From contig NZ_OANT01000002.1 of NCBI RefSeq assembly GCF_900096995.1, forward strand, positions 248,001 through 312,000: a stretch of 64,000 nucleotides of DNA, read 5' to 3'. The stretch comes from Acinetobacter puyangensis. GTDB taxonomy: Bacteria > Pseudomonadota > Gammaproteobacteria > Pseudomonadales > Moraxellaceae. The notes under the pieces were generated by a model, which had not been told where the DNA came from, searched no databases, and saw only the letters and a list, made by a program, of their open reading frames with translations. The position numbers and the translations under genes were made by a program. Position 1 is the stretch's first letter, and each line of letters begins with the position of its first letter. Of the stretch, positions 9,098-18,280 are shown in pieces.

Positions 9098-9940
9098 TCA
9101 GAGTGAATTTAACTGGCTATGTTTTGGATCAATACGCTTTAGGTCAATATGGTTAAAATCTTCAGGTTTGAGCTGATCTAAGGCATCTAAAAAAGCCACC
9201 TGAAACGAACCAATCCCGTGTGTTTGTTCAGCAGCATTTTGGGCCGCCAGCGCAAAATGACAATGTGCAGCGATGGCAGCCAAGGCACTGGATTGACTCA
9301 CCGCATGATAGGCTGCACATACCGCACCCAGAGCACAGCCCATGGCAGTTACTTTGGGCTGTAACACACTCCCGCCTGTAATGGCAATGATGCCAAATTC
9401 TTGGCTTAGGATATAATCCGTCGCTCCTGAAATCGCAATACAAGGACTGCTATTTAATAAGGATTGTGCATGTTGCAGTGCCTGATCGGATTGTAAGGTA
9501 CTGTCTACACCTTTGGCTGAACTTTGATTTCCTGCCAATGCTGCAATTTCCGAAGCATTACCACGAATAATATGTGGCTGAAAGGTGAGTAAATCATCAA
9601 CTGTTTCACTACGCCAGCTTAAAATTGCGCCATATCCTACAGGATCAAGTACCCAAGGGGTGCCTGCTGTATTTGCACCTTTGACTGCTTTAAACATAGC
9701 TTGAGTTTGTTCAGTGGTCGGTGTGCCGGTATTAATGCTTAATGCACCTGCAATCTGTGCAAATTGTTCTGCTTCAAAGGGATTATCAATCATGGCAGGC
9801 GAGGCACCAATCGCAAGCACCACATTGGCAGCAAAGTTACTGGCCACACTATTGGTAATACAATGTACCAGTGGCTGTTGATCTTGTAGGTGTTGCCATA
9901 AATCCTGTATCTGCTCAATGATATCGGTCTTGTTATGCAT
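9098..9940 (-). CDS. thiM: Hydroxyethylthiazole kinase
   Basis: Phosphorylates 4-methyl-5-(2-hydroxyethyl)thiazole in thiamine salvage. It has 280 residues of the ribokinase-like ThiM family. CITN (27-30) and the ASPAM segment bind the thiazole. RGNASE (126-131) is the family signature. VTAMGCALGA carries the active-site Cys202 next to the anion hole. It follows the Cys-rich 391-residue gene with only 17 bases between them and has a GAGG ribosome site, so the two are probably cotranscribed. No thiD, thiE or TPP riboswitch is visible nearby, so the partners of the salvage route lie outside the window. Confidence 0.93.
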   Translation of the reverse strand: MHNKTDIIEQIQDLWQHLQDQQPLVHCITNSVASNFAANVVLAIGASPAMIDNPFEAEQFAQIAGALSINTGTPTTEQTQAMFKAVKGANTAGTPWVLDPVGYGAILSWRSETVDDLLTFQPHIIRGNASEIAALAGNQSSAKGVDSTLQSDQALQHAQSLLNSSPCIAISGATDYILSQEFGIIAITGGSVLQPKVTAMGCALGAVCAAYHAVSQSSALAAIAAHCHFALAAQNAAEQTHGIGSFQVAFLDALDQLKPEDFNHIDLKRIDPKHSQLNSL

Positions 9941-9957
9941 TTATTTTGCCTCTTGCG

Positions 9958-11133
9958 TTATTTAATAAAATAATGATCCTGCTGTTTGCATCTTAAACAA
10001 CTAAACGATACATATTCCTGTGTACTATATTCAATGACCAGTTCTTTACTGCCACAGTGAATACAATGTCGTTCGGTAAAGAAACGTAATCTTGGCAAAA
10101 TATCCTGCCAGCATTTCCAGATCGGTTGTTTAAAGGCTTTATCTTCAAATTTTAATAAACGATCAATAAAAATATAACTCATTTGGCTGTACGGCATATC
10201 ATGAGGGCGTGCCAGATTTGAGGTTTCCCAGTGTTCCTGTTCGCCACGTTCTCGATATTGCATCAGGGTTTTGCGCAAGCGGTTGGTATTGACAAAATTT
10301 TGATTGGAAGCTTCCAGTAATTGTTTATCGTGTAAATAGTTAAGCGCTTTATCTGCCAGAAAGAAAATCTGTGTGACTGCCAGATCATTTAATAATTGTT
10401 TGCAAAAATCAATAAATTGCTGATTGCCATAAAACTGGATTTGCCATTTCTGGCAACGATGCTGGCAAAAATTTAAAATCTCATGAGAGAGCAGAATCAA
10501 TAGTGTTTCCTTAACTTCTTCACTGTCCTTATAAGGCACACCTTGAGTAAAATCCTGATAAAACCATGCACGTAATTGCTGGGTGATGCTGAGTAAACTT
10601 GGTTCGCGATAACCATGCAGCCGGAGATTGGTAAAATATTTTTCACTGCCTTGTTGCTGTGAAAGCAAATAATAATGTTTGATAAAATGTTGCTTTAAGA
10701 ATTTAAATAATTGATAACTCGGTGCAATCTGTAGCGGATAATAATGCTCAAAATTAATAAACTCATCATGTGGATGCTGTTCATCGACAATACCGTCAAG
10801 CAGACTAAGCAGAAATAACTTGTCGATCAGGCTTAAACTGTCTAGCAAAAATTCGACATTATCCTGTTGTTCACGTTTTTTTTGCCATTCTTCCTTGCGT
10901 TCACTAAAACGGGTTTGCTGAATCTGTTTTTTTCGGCTTTTTAAGCAGGCATCACAATGGCATTGCTGCGCTTGTTCACCATAAAAAATACAGTGTTCAC
11001 AATGGCTGCATTGATGAAAATTCAGTGCCTGCTGATAAAACTCACCTTCCACCCAATACATTGCTGCTTTACAGACCGGACAAAGCTGGCTGGCATCCAA
11101 TTGTTTCTGATAAATTTGGGTTAGTTCGGGCAT
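9958..11133 (-). CDS. Cys-rich protein with two putative zinc-binding ends, function unknown
   Basis: Family not recognised. The 391-residue protein has an N-terminal Cys cluster (C18, C21, C42, C45, C48, C58, C60, C63) and a C-terminal pair of knuckles (C357, C360, C379, C382) that looks like a zinc ribbon. Between them is a long, mostly helical region rich in Gln, Leu, Phe and His, without transmembrane stretches. The layout suggests a soluble protein structured by metal at both ends and perhaps bound to nucleic acid or protein (inference). It is the first gene of a two-gene unit with thiM, but nothing in it suggests a thiamine role. Its start ATG faces the pepN promoter region. Confidence 0.7.
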   Translation of the reverse strand: MPELTQIYQKQLDASQLCPVCKAAMYWVEGEFYQQALNFHQCSHCEHCIFYGEQAQQCHCDACLKSRKKQIQQTRFSERKEEWQKKREQQDNVEFLLDSLSLIDKLFLLSLLDGIVDEQHPHDEFINFEHYYPLQIAPSYQLFKFLKQHFIKHYYLLSQQQGSEKYFTNLRLHGYREPSLLSITQQLRAWFYQDFTQGVPYKDSEEVKETLLILLSHEILNFCQHRCQKWQIQFYGNQQFIDFCKQLLNDLAVTQIFFLADKALNYLHDKQLLEASNQNFVNTNRLRKTLMQYRERGEQEHWETSNLARPHDMPYSQMSYIFIDRLLKFEDKAFKQPIWKCWQDILPRLRFFTERHCIHCGSKELVIEYSTQEYVSFSCLRCKQQDHYFIK

Positions 11134-11327
11134 GGGGTTGATTTCATCCTTTTTCTCCCACTAGTGTAACTTAAAAGTGAAGATTTTGGATATTGTTGTC
11201 GTGAGATTGGCATAAGCCTTGTATGTTATTGCAAAGTGTGTAAAAGCTTTCACAGCTTTTAATGCACATTCACCTTTAAAAGCTGTATCCTTGACCCTAT
11301 CTTAATAGGGTTATCAAATAATAAGGA

Positions 11328-13943
11328 ATGATGATGAATATTGCTGTCAATGCGCCAAGTGTACCCGAAACTGTATACTTAAAAGATTACACACCGCCTG
11401 CTTTTGCAGTGGACAGTATTGCACTGGATATTCGTGTGTTTGATGATCACACGATTGTGAGTAGTAAACTTGAAGTACAACGGCAGCATGCAGGGGATTT
11501 GATCCTGTTGGGGCGTGATCTGGAATTAAAATCGATTCGTGTCAATGGACAACCTTTAAGTGAAGAACAATACCAATTAGACAGTGAACAACTGCTTATC
11601 AAAAATGCACCTGATCATGCTGTAATAGAAACAGAAGTCATCATTCATCCAGAAAGTAATACCCAGTTAGAAGGTTTATATCTGGCGGGCAAGGATTTAT
11701 TTGTTACACAGAATGAGCCGGAAGGTTTCCGTAAAATTACCTTTTATCCTGATCGTCCAGATGTGTTATCGGTATTTACAACGCGGGTTGAAGCCGATAA
11801 AAAATATCCGGTGCTACTTGCCAATGGTAACTTGCTGGAAACTGGCGAAGCAGGTGAGGGACGTCATTATGCGTTGTGGCAGGATCCGACCAAAAAACCA
11901 AGTTATTTATTTGCCTGTGTGATTGGTGATTTGGAAGTTTTAAGAGATCGCTATACCACCATTGAAGGGCGTGAAGTGGCACTTGAAATTTATGCCGAAG
12001 CCAAAGATATTGAAAAATGTCAGATTGCCATGCAGGCCTTAAAAGATTCTATGAAATGGGACGAAGAGCATTATGGCCGTCCTTATGATCTTGATAATTA
12101 TATGATCGTTGCCACCAGTGCTTTTAATATGGGGGCGATGGAAAATAAAGGTTTAAATATTTTTAATACCTCGTGTGTGCTTGCCGATCCGGAAGTGACC
12201 ACCGATGCAGCGATTATGCGGGTACAGTCGGTAATTGCCCATGAATATTTCCACAATTGGACCGGAAACCGCATTACCTGTCGTGACTGGTTTCAACTTT
12301 GCTTGAAAGAAGGCTTAACCGTATTCCGTGATCAATCATTTTCAGAAGATTTACAATCGGCTGCGGTACAGCGTATTGACGATGTTGCGGTATTAAAATC
12401 ACATCAATTCCCAGAAGATGCAGGTCCACTTTCGCATCCGGCACGACCAGATCATTTTGTGGAAATTAATAACTTTTATACTGCAACTGTCTATGAAAAA
12501 GGGGCAGAAATTTCCCGGATGATGGCAACCTTACTGGGTAAAGAAAAATTCCGTCAGGGGACTGATGAATATTTCCGTCGTCATGATGGGCAAGCGGTGA
12601 CTGTAGAGGATTGGGTCGCGGCCTTAAGTGCTGGTTCAGGCGTGGATTTATCTGCATTTTTAACATGGTATAACCAGCCGGGTACACCAGTGCTGGATGT
12701 TCAGGCGGATTATGATCCTGCTGCACAAACCTATACCTTACAGTTAAAACAAAGTGTCAAACCACATGCCAAATATCCTGATTTAAAAGCCGTGCCGATC
12801 CCTGTGGCATTGGCATTGTTTGATGCAGAGACTGGCGAACAATTGACATTAGAGTGTGAGGATCTGTTCCAGAATCAGGTTAAAGATGGTGTTTATCTGT
12901 TTGAACAGGACAGTGCAAGCATCACCTTTAAGCATGTGAGTCGTAAACCAGTATTGTCACTGCTACGTAATTTCTCTGCACCAGTTAATTTAAACTTTGC
13001 CTATAGTGATGAAGAACTTGCCTTTTTGTTACAACATGAAAGTAATGGTTTTAACCAGTGGCAGGCAACACAAACTTTGCTGGAACGGGTATTATTGCAG
13101 GATCACCCGGCTGATATCTATCTTCACGCAATTCAAAAAACTGTAGTGGAATTGGTCAATACTGATCCTTTGCTGGCATCACGATTACTGGATGTTCCTA
13201 GTGAAAGCTATTTAGCCAGTCGTATTGATGTGGACTATCGTCCGGTAGCAATTGAAGAAAAACGTGAAGCTGTACTGAATGCTGTAGCAAAACATTTGGG
13301 GGATTTCTGGAAAAATAGTTATCAAACCCTTGATCCAGATGCCCAATCTGATTTTAGTCAGGCGATGGGTGTGCGTTCACTACGTAATATCGCCCTAAGC
13401 ATGCTTGCACGGGTTGGGGATACACAGGTATTTGATCTGGCTGATGCACAATATCACAATACCTTGAATATGACTGAGCGTTTGGGTGCATTACGTGTAT
13501 TGGTCTGGAATGATGCACCACAAGCACAACAGGTTTTACAGGATTTTTATGATCGTTTTAAAGATGAAGCCTTGGCGATTGACCAATGGTTTATGATTCA
13601 GGCAGCGCATCCCCATGCAGATCAAGCCTTGATTGAAGGTCTGACCTCTCATCCGGATTATGATTTGGGTACGCCAAACCGTATTCGTGCGGTGACAGGT
13701 GGCTTATCTTCTCGCCCTGTAAATTTATGGGGTGAGGTTGGGGTTAACCATTTTGTGCATTTAACCAAATTGATGGATGCCAAAAATCCGATTGTGGGTT
13801 CCCGTATGATTCAGGCTTTGTCACGTTGGTACACCTTGGCAGAACCACAACGTACCGAAGTAAAAGCACGTCTTTTGGATTTACAGGTACAAGTGACATC
13901 TAAAAATGTTGTGGAAACCATTAACAGAATGCTAAGCGTATAA
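11328..13943 (+). CDS. pepN: Aminopeptidase N (M1 family metallopeptidase)
   Basis: Cytoplasmic zinc aminopeptidase that removes N-terminal residues from peptides. It has 871 residues, matching PepN of Escherichia coli (870). The exopeptidase motif GAMEN lies at about 269-273, and the zinc site HEYFHNW starts at H305 with the third ligand in KEGLTVFRDQ (about E328). The C-terminal half is the helical DUF3458 domain. Three consecutive ATGs (11328, 11331, 11334) follow AAGGA. The third has the best spacing, so the mature start may be two residues shorter. It is transcribed alone and ends in a clear terminator. Confidence 0.96.
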   Translation: MMMNIAVNAPSVPETVYLKDYTPPAFAVDSIALDIRVFDDHTIVSSKLEVQRQHAGDLILLGRDLELKSIRVNGQPLSEEQYQLDSEQLLIKNAPDHAVIETEVIIHPESNTQLEGLYLAGKDLFVTQNEPEGFRKITFYPDRPDVLSVFTTRVEADKKYPVLLANGNLLETGEAGEGRHYALWQDPTKKPSYLFACVIGDLEVLRDRYTTIEGREVALEIYAEAKDIEKCQIAMQALKDSMKWDEEHYGRPYDLDNYMIVATSAFNMGAMENKGLNIFNTSCVLADPEVTTDAAIMRVQSVIAHEYFHNWTGNRITCRDWFQLCLKEGLTVFRDQSFSEDLQSAAVQRIDDVAVLKSHQFPEDAGPLSHPARPDHFVEINNFYTATVYEKGAEISRMMATLLGKEKFRQGTDEYFRRHDGQAVTVEDWVAALSAGSGVDLSAFLTWYNQPGTPVLDVQADYDPAAQTYTLQLKQSVKPHAKYPDLKAVPIPVALALFDAETGEQLTLECEDLFQNQVKDGVYLFEQDSASITFKHVSRKPVLSLLRNFSAPVNLNFAYSDEELAFLLQHESNGFNQWQATQTLLERVLLQDHPADIYLHAIQKTVVELVNTDPLLASRLLDVPSESYLASRIDVDYRPVAIEEKREAVLNAVAKHLGDFWKNSYQTLDPDAQSDFSQAMGVRSLRNIALSMLARVGDTQVFDLADAQYHNTLNMTERLGALRVLVWNDAPQAQQVLQDFYDRFKDEALAIDQWFMIQAAHPHADQALIEGLTSHPDYDLGTPNRIRAVTGGLSSRPVNLWGEVGVNHFVHLTKLMDAKNPIVGSRMIQALSRWYTLAEPQRTEVKARLLDLQVQVTSKNVVETINRMLSV

Positions 13944-13957
13944 TTGCAAAAAATTTT

Positions 13958-13986
13958 AAAGCCCGCATGAAAATGTGGGCTTTTTA
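13958..13986 (+). terminator. Intrinsic terminator of pepN
   Basis: The stem AAAGCCCGCAT/ATGTGGGCTTT (one G-U pair) has a GAAA loop and is followed by a T run. Confidence 0.9.
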
Positions 13987-14050
13987 TTTGTTTTAGATTC
14001 CATATTTGAGTATTATTCTGATTTAATTGAAATTTTATAAGAAGTGTAAA

Positions 14051-14431
14051 ATGAATTTGGATTACTACATCAAGAATATAATAACCTCATTTCTTAGTCT
14101 TTGCATTTTAGCAACGATTGTTAACTATGTAATTTTTGATCCTACACAACAGCAATATGAGAATATTGGAACGATTATCGGTGTTATTGTAATATTTTTA
14201 GGAATAATGGGGATTGGTTATATAAATACTAAAAGTGCGCCAGAGAATAAGGTTAAACAACATCTTTTTTTACATTTAGCCTTAGTCATTTTTCTGTTTT
14301 CAACAGATTTAATTTTTGGACAGTCTGGTTTTATTGTTGATATTTTAAGAAATATGAGTTATTTTATCGCATTAGAATTAGGTGCATATCTTTACTTTAA
14401 AACAAATCGCCAACAATTATTGCTGAATTAA
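14051..14431 (+). CDS. Small four-helix membrane protein, unknown
   Basis: Family not recognised. The 126-residue protein has four hydrophobic stretches at about residues 10-29, 39-58, 70-88 and 95-113, so it is very likely an inner-membrane protein. The ATG at 14051 is preferred over the TTG at 14027. The ribosome site is weak (AAGAAG about 9 bases upstream). Its base composition is more AT-rich than pepN. No catalytic motif is visible, and no neighbour hints at a role. Confidence 0.55.
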   Translation: MNLDYYIKNIITSFLSLCILATIVNYVIFDPTQQQYENIGTIIGVIVIFLGIMGIGYINTKSAPENKVKQHLFLHLALVIFLFSTDLIFGQSGFIVDILRNMSYFIALELGAYLYFKTNRQQLLLN

Positions 14432-14515
14432 TAGGGCAGTCTATTAAAGACATTAGAATATGAACTCTAAATAACAGAGCACAAATTCAGTTCTTTAATT
14501 TATATCACTTAAAAT

Positions 14516-14875
14516 CTAGGTAATTACACCTATAATTGAAATATTTTTTAAGTTTTTAGGATCGTATTTGATTTTAACCTTTTGACCTACACGATATCGA
14601 TGAATTTCATTTTTGCTTAGAAAAATTTTAATATTATCCGTATTTACTTCCTGTGTAGCCGTGTGAAATTTCAGCTTTACATAGAACATTGCGCGATATT
14701 GAACTTTGATCAGTGAATCCAGGAAATAGGTAATTTCTGCTGTGGTAACGATACCTCTTCTATACAGGAAAAATTTATAAACCCATCCTTTTAGTGCCAC
14801 TTTCCACCAAAAATAGGCAAGAAACAATGTAAACCATAGCGCAAATATGATGAATAAGAGTTTGGAAATTGTCAT
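14516..14875 (-). CDS. DUF3592-like small membrane-anchored protein
   Basis: A 119-residue protein with one N-terminal transmembrane helix (about residues 5-24), a basic stretch, then a small beta-rich domain. The end of the domain, YRVGQKVKIKYDPKNL, resembles the GxxVxVxYDPxNP pattern of DUF3592 domains. The domain likely sits in the periplasm or faces the cytoplasm close to the membrane. It is convergent with the preceding four-helix protein. DUF3592 is assigned by pattern only and the function is unknown. Confidence 0.55.
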   Translation of the reverse strand: MTISKLLFIIFALWFTLFLAYFWWKVALKGWVYKFFLYRRGIVTTAEITYFLDSLIKVQYRAMFYVKLKFHTATQEVNTDNIKIFLSKNEIHRYRVGQKVKIKYDPKNLKNISIIGVIT

Positions 14876-15078
14876 GGGATGCAGTTGTTATATATAACTA
14901 GTGATGAGTATATGATAATGATTTAAATCAACCCGTTAATATTTGCAATTGCGATTGGAAAAAGGTGAAGTGGTTTTTAACAGAACTTACTATTATAATT
15001 TTATCGGGCAAGAGTGATGGCTCAGCTGCTTAAAAAACTCATATATAAATTCTCATGATTGTGTTCAATTGACAAGGA

Positions 15079-15447
15079 ATGATGATGACTTATATTGTTT
15101 GTATAATGATTGTCCTCGCCATTATGTATTTTGGCTGGTTGAAATCTTCTCGCAGACAGCAGAGAAAAGCCAGATTACAAAGATTGCGACAACAATCTGT
15201 TCGGGATCGTGAGCACCAATCCGTGCAAGATGCCAAACGTCAATCTTTTCAGGATATTGTATCTTCAAGTCCCTATATCAATACACTTGATCAAAGTGAT
15301 TCTAATACTCGTTATTCAGGCGAGGGGGGCGCATTTGGTGGCAGTGGTGCTTCTAGTTCATGGGATAGTACATCATTTTCCGATTCTTCCGGTTCCGATG
15401 GTGGTGGAGATGGCGGAGGCGGTGATGGTGGTGGTTCAAGCGATTAA
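15079..15447 (+). CDS. Single-pass membrane protein with Gly/Ser/Asp-rich tail
   Basis: Family not recognised. The 122-residue protein has one N-terminal transmembrane helix (about residues 4-20), an Arg/Gln-rich segment (24-58), then a disordered Ser/Gly/Asp tail ending in repeated GGGDGGG units. It starts at one of three consecutive ATGs after AAGGA; the third (15085) is best spaced. Gly-rich acidic tails of this kind are common at the ends of small envelope proteins. A cytoplasmic or periplasmic disordered tail cannot be told apart here. Confidence 0.55.
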   Translation: MMMTYIVCIMIVLAIMYFGWLKSSRRQQRKARLQRLRQQSVRDREHQSVQDAKRQSFQDIVSSSPYINTLDQSDSNTRYSGEGGAFGGSGASSSWDSTSFSDSSGSDGGGDGGGGDGGGSSD

Positions 15448-15570
15448 AATGCGGTCTATATTATGGCCACTTGCGTTATTCTTGCATCTTGTTAAAGTAG
15501 CGACTTGTACAGAATAATGTTGCAAAAAATATATCTATTCATTTGAGTGCATACATCAAAAGGACATAAA

Positions 15571-15927
15571 ATGTTTGCAAAAATACTGATATTGATCATT
15601 GCTTTACTTCATGTTTATATTCTGATTATGGAAATGTTCCTGTGGGACAAACCCGCTGGCCGAAAAGCTTTTGGTCATAGTACTGAACAGGCGAAAGCAA
15701 GCAAAACATTGGCTCAAAATATGGGTTTATACAATGGCTTTTTGGCTGCTGGATTGTTCTGGTCATTAGTGGCTGGACCGATTCTTTCTTTTTCGGTGGC
15801 GAACTTCTTTTTAGCATGTGTATTTATCGCCGGTGTATATAGCGGTGTAACAGCAAATCGGAAAATTATTTTTATTCAGGCTGTACCTGCATTGCTTGCG
15901 TTAATTTTATTGAATGTTGGGCTTTAG
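15571..15927 (+). CDS. DUF1304-family membrane protein
   Basis: An inner-membrane protein of 118 residues with four predicted transmembrane helices. The stretch with EMFLWDKPAGRKAFGHS and NMGLYNGFLAAGLFW is typical of DUF1304 proteins (about 120 residues), whose function is unknown. The ATG at 15571 follows AAAGGA with good spacing and is chosen over the earlier in-frame ATG at 15547. It sits alone between the Gly-rich protein and the formamidase. Confidence 0.8.
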   Translation: MFAKILILIIALLHVYILIMEMFLWDKPAGRKAFGHSTEQAKASKTLAQNMGLYNGFLAAGLFWSLVAGPILSFSVANFFLACVFIAGVYSGVTANRKIIFIQAVPALLALILLNVGL

Positions 15928-16067
15928 CCGCGAAGTTGAGGTCATGATTAGATTGTGTGGAATAAACCTAGATTATTGATTTATTTGAGTTTAGGAAATC
16001 TTGGATCAGCTTATGTATTTTTAATTGAAGAAAATAACATGGCGAGTCGTTAATCCATTAATATTGA

Positions 16068-16124
16068 TTTTAAAACAAAACCCTCTCATCCAACACTATT
16101 CCTGATGCGATACAGAGAGGGATT
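16068..16124 (-). terminator. Probable terminator of the formamidase gene
   Basis: On the minus strand CCCTCTC (16121-16115) pairs with GAGAGGG (16087-16081) across a 27-base loop, followed by TTTTGTTTT. The long loop lowers confidence. Confidence 0.45.
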
Positions 16125-16150
16125 TGTTTCATCGTAGGCTATGCTAAAAA

Positions 16151-17161
16151 TTATTTTTTCGGCATAGGTCCAAGTTTTACGCCATCCGGATAATATTTCC
16201 AGCCATCACGAATTTTGATTTTGTCATCCCAAGGCAATTTATACTCTCCTTTGGCCAGATCTTCTACCCAAGTCAGGTAGTTGGCTGTTTCACCGCCAGG
16301 TTTTCCGACATAAGCACGGCAACCCAGATTGAAAATATTATTTTCAAGTGCCCAGTTCTCACGCGCCTGATCCACCAAACGTGGGAAAAGTTCTGCGGTC
16401 ACAATTTCCCAAGGGTTGCGATGGCCTTGCTGAATGACATTACCATCATAATTGCAGATGGTGCCTTCACCAAAGTAATAGAATACATTGTCATAACCTG
16501 CGAGATTGACAGAGACAGTGTACATTAGGTTTTGCCAAGCATTGGTTCTATTGGTCCAGATCCATTGATCGTTGACTTGTGTAGAATAGCCGGAAATCCG
16601 AATATAGACATTACATCCTTTATAGGCTGCTTCACGGGCCAATTCCGGGAACATGCCGTCATGACAGATACATACCGCTAGTTTTGAACCTTTTGGTCCA
16701 TCACATACCGGCATACCGTAATTGCCAGGAGACCACGGTTCAATCGGTACCCATGGTTGTAATTTGCGGTAATGTAATGCAATTTCCCCTAGATTATTGA
16801 CAATAATGGCTGTGTTATAAGGCGCTTTGCTCGGATCTTCATTTTTTTCCATCAAGGAAAATACTGCCCATACATCATTTTTCTTGCAGGCATTTTTGAA
16901 TTGCTGGATTTCCGGGCTTTCGATGGTTAATAGCATTTCATCATAGGTCCAGATTGCCGTATTTAGACCCTGAGTTGAATATTCTGGAAATACAATTAAG
17001 TCGAGATCTGGATAGCCTGCCTTGGTATTGGCCAGTGCTGTACAAATCCTGTCAACTTGCACTTGTATATCTTCAGGTCCCTTGATCACAGGTACTGGAT
17101 ATTGGATTGCTGCAACAAGTAGGGCTTCTTCTGAAGCACTTACACTTCCGGTACTCGCCAT
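16151..17161 (-). CDS. amiF: Formamidase (AmiF-like nitrilase-family amidase)
   Basis: Hydrolyses formamide to formate and ammonia in the cytoplasm. A 336-residue nitrilase-superfamily protein very like Helicobacter AmiF (334 residues) by eye. The catalytic triad falls at E60 (VFPEYSTQG), K133 (YRKLQPW) and C166 (CICHDGM), the numbers known for AmiF. The segments [16 protein letters not shown] and [18 protein letters not shown] are characteristic of AmiF and AmiE; the lysine and glutamate context and the length favour formamidase over the related aliphatic amidase. AGGAG lies 7 bases before the ATG. It stands alone, with no urea, formate or ammonium transport gene beside it. Confidence 0.92.
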   Translation of the reverse strand: MASTGSVSASEEALLVAAIQYPVPVIKGPEDIQVQVDRICTALANTKAGYPDLDLIVFPEYSTQGLNTAIWTYDEMLLTIESPEIQQFKNACKKNDVWAVFSLMEKNEDPSKAPYNTAIIVNNLGEIALHYRKLQPWVPIEPWSPGNYGMPVCDGPKGSKLAVCICHDGMFPELAREAAYKGCNVYIRISGYSTQVNDQWIWTNRTNAWQNLMYTVSVNLAGYDNVFYYFGEGTICNYDGNVIQQGHRNPWEIVTAELFPRLVDQARENWALENNIFNLGCRAYVGKPGGETANYLTWVEDLAKGEYKLPWDDKIKIRDGWKYYPDGVKLGPMPKK

Positions 17162-17343
17162 GAGAATTCTCCTGTTTTTGGTTTACACTTTTGAAATAAG
17201 GTGCGTTATTTACCTATGCAGTTAAACTCTCATTTTTCTATTATTTTGATAATACGTAATATGACTTATATGGGTGAAAATTTAGTCTCGTTATTTTTTA
17301 ATTATTTCAAAGCATTGGGTGATGGAAAATCACTTAAGAAATG

Positions 17344-17375
17344 CAAAAAACTGCCCCAAAATGATTTTAGGGCAG
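17344..17375 (-). terminator. Intrinsic terminator of the receptor/EF-hand operon
   Basis: On the minus strand CTGCCC (17375-17370) pairs with GGGCAG (17356-17351) across a 13-base loop, followed by six Ts. It lies 40 bases after the EF-hand gene. Confidence 0.8.
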
Positions 17376-17415
17376 GGTATTAATGGGAAAAATTTAAAAT
17401 TGACCAGAGCCAGAT

Positions 17416-18249
17416 TTACAGCTCATTTGCCTCAAGACGACCATTTTTATTGGCATCAAAATGCTTGAACAATAGTTTTGCATAGGCATCTACATCTTTA
17501 CTGCTGATGGTGGCTTTATTATTTGCAATGGACTTGAATTGTTCGGTGAAAATAGTTTGATATTCTGCTTTTGCTTTTTGCAGATTTTCATCATAGCGTT
17601 GCATGAACTCTGTGACATATTCCTGTTCAGATAAAGTCAGATCGTGGTTTGCATCGGTATGGAAATATTGCTGATCGCGTTCTTTTAAATAATCGCCTAA
17701 CGTTACAAAACCTTTATCGCCGCCATACATCTGGATAAATTCGGCAATACTATTTGCCATTGGCATAGCCAAAGGTGTAGTAATGCGTAAACCATCATGC
17801 GTTCCTTGGGCAACAGGTGCAAGTTTCTGGTCTTCGGCATTGATAATCCCATCCTGATTTTTATCAAATCCATTGAAAGTTTTGAAACCAGTTTCCTGAA
17901 ACTCCTTCAGCGTGATTTTGTCATCTTTATCCTGATTAATCACACCAAAACGTACATGCGCCTGCTTTAAAGACATTTCACGACGTTTCTCAATAATCGA
18001 TTGTAACCGGGCATTTTCAAATGCTAGATACTGTTGTAAATCAACTTTGCTATGTTTTTGAAATAATGGCTGATAATCTGAAACGAAGCTTTTAACAAAA
18101 GTGGCTTGGGTACTGTCTTTGAGGTCGCTATGACTCAAGCTATAGATGCCCAGACTTTGTTTATAAAGATCAGGCTGTGGTGCGGCTGCAAAACTTACGG
18201 TACTCGATAAAACTAAAGCCATAAGTGCTGAGAGAGGACGTTTTTTCAT
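17416..18249 (-). CDS. Secreted four-EF-hand calcium-binding protein
   Basis: A 277-residue protein with a Sec signal peptide (basic MKKR, hydrophobic core, cleavage after about SFAAA at residue 23), so it is periplasmic or exported. Four EF-hand-type loops are visible at residues 105-116 (NQDKDDKITLKE), 129-140 (DKNQDGIINAED), 199-210 (DANHDLTLSEQE) and 265-276 (DANKNGRLEANE). The second ends in Asp instead of Glu and the first begins with Asn. It lies 31 bases downstream of the TonB receptor on the same strand and before a shared terminator, so the two form an operon under the Fur box. A role in receptor function, such as calcium-dependent binding of a host protein, is inference. Confidence 0.78.
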   Translation of the reverse strand: MKKRPLSALMALVLSSTVSFAAAPQPDLYKQSLGIYSLSHSDLKDSTQATFVKSFVSDYQPLFQKHSKVDLQQYLAFENARLQSIIEKRREMSLKQAHVRFGVINQDKDDKITLKEFQETGFKTFNGFDKNQDGIINAEDQKLAPVAQGTHDGLRITTPLAMPMANSIAEFIQMYGGDKGFVTLGDYLKERDQQYFHTDANHDLTLSEQEYVTEFMQRYDENLQKAKAEYQTIFTEQFKSIANNKATISSKDVDAYAKLLFKHFDANKNGRLEANEL

Positions 18250-18280
18250 ATCAAATGTTCCAGAAATTCAATAAAGAGGT

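Noticed and set aside
9941..9957. TPP riboswitch before thiM
   Set aside because: Only 17 bases separate thiM from the preceding gene, too few for a riboswitch.
11323..11337. Identical 15-base start region (AAGGAATGATGATGA) at pepN and at 15074-15088
   Set aside because: Explained by a common ribosome site followed by tandem ATG codons; the surrounding sequences are unrelated.
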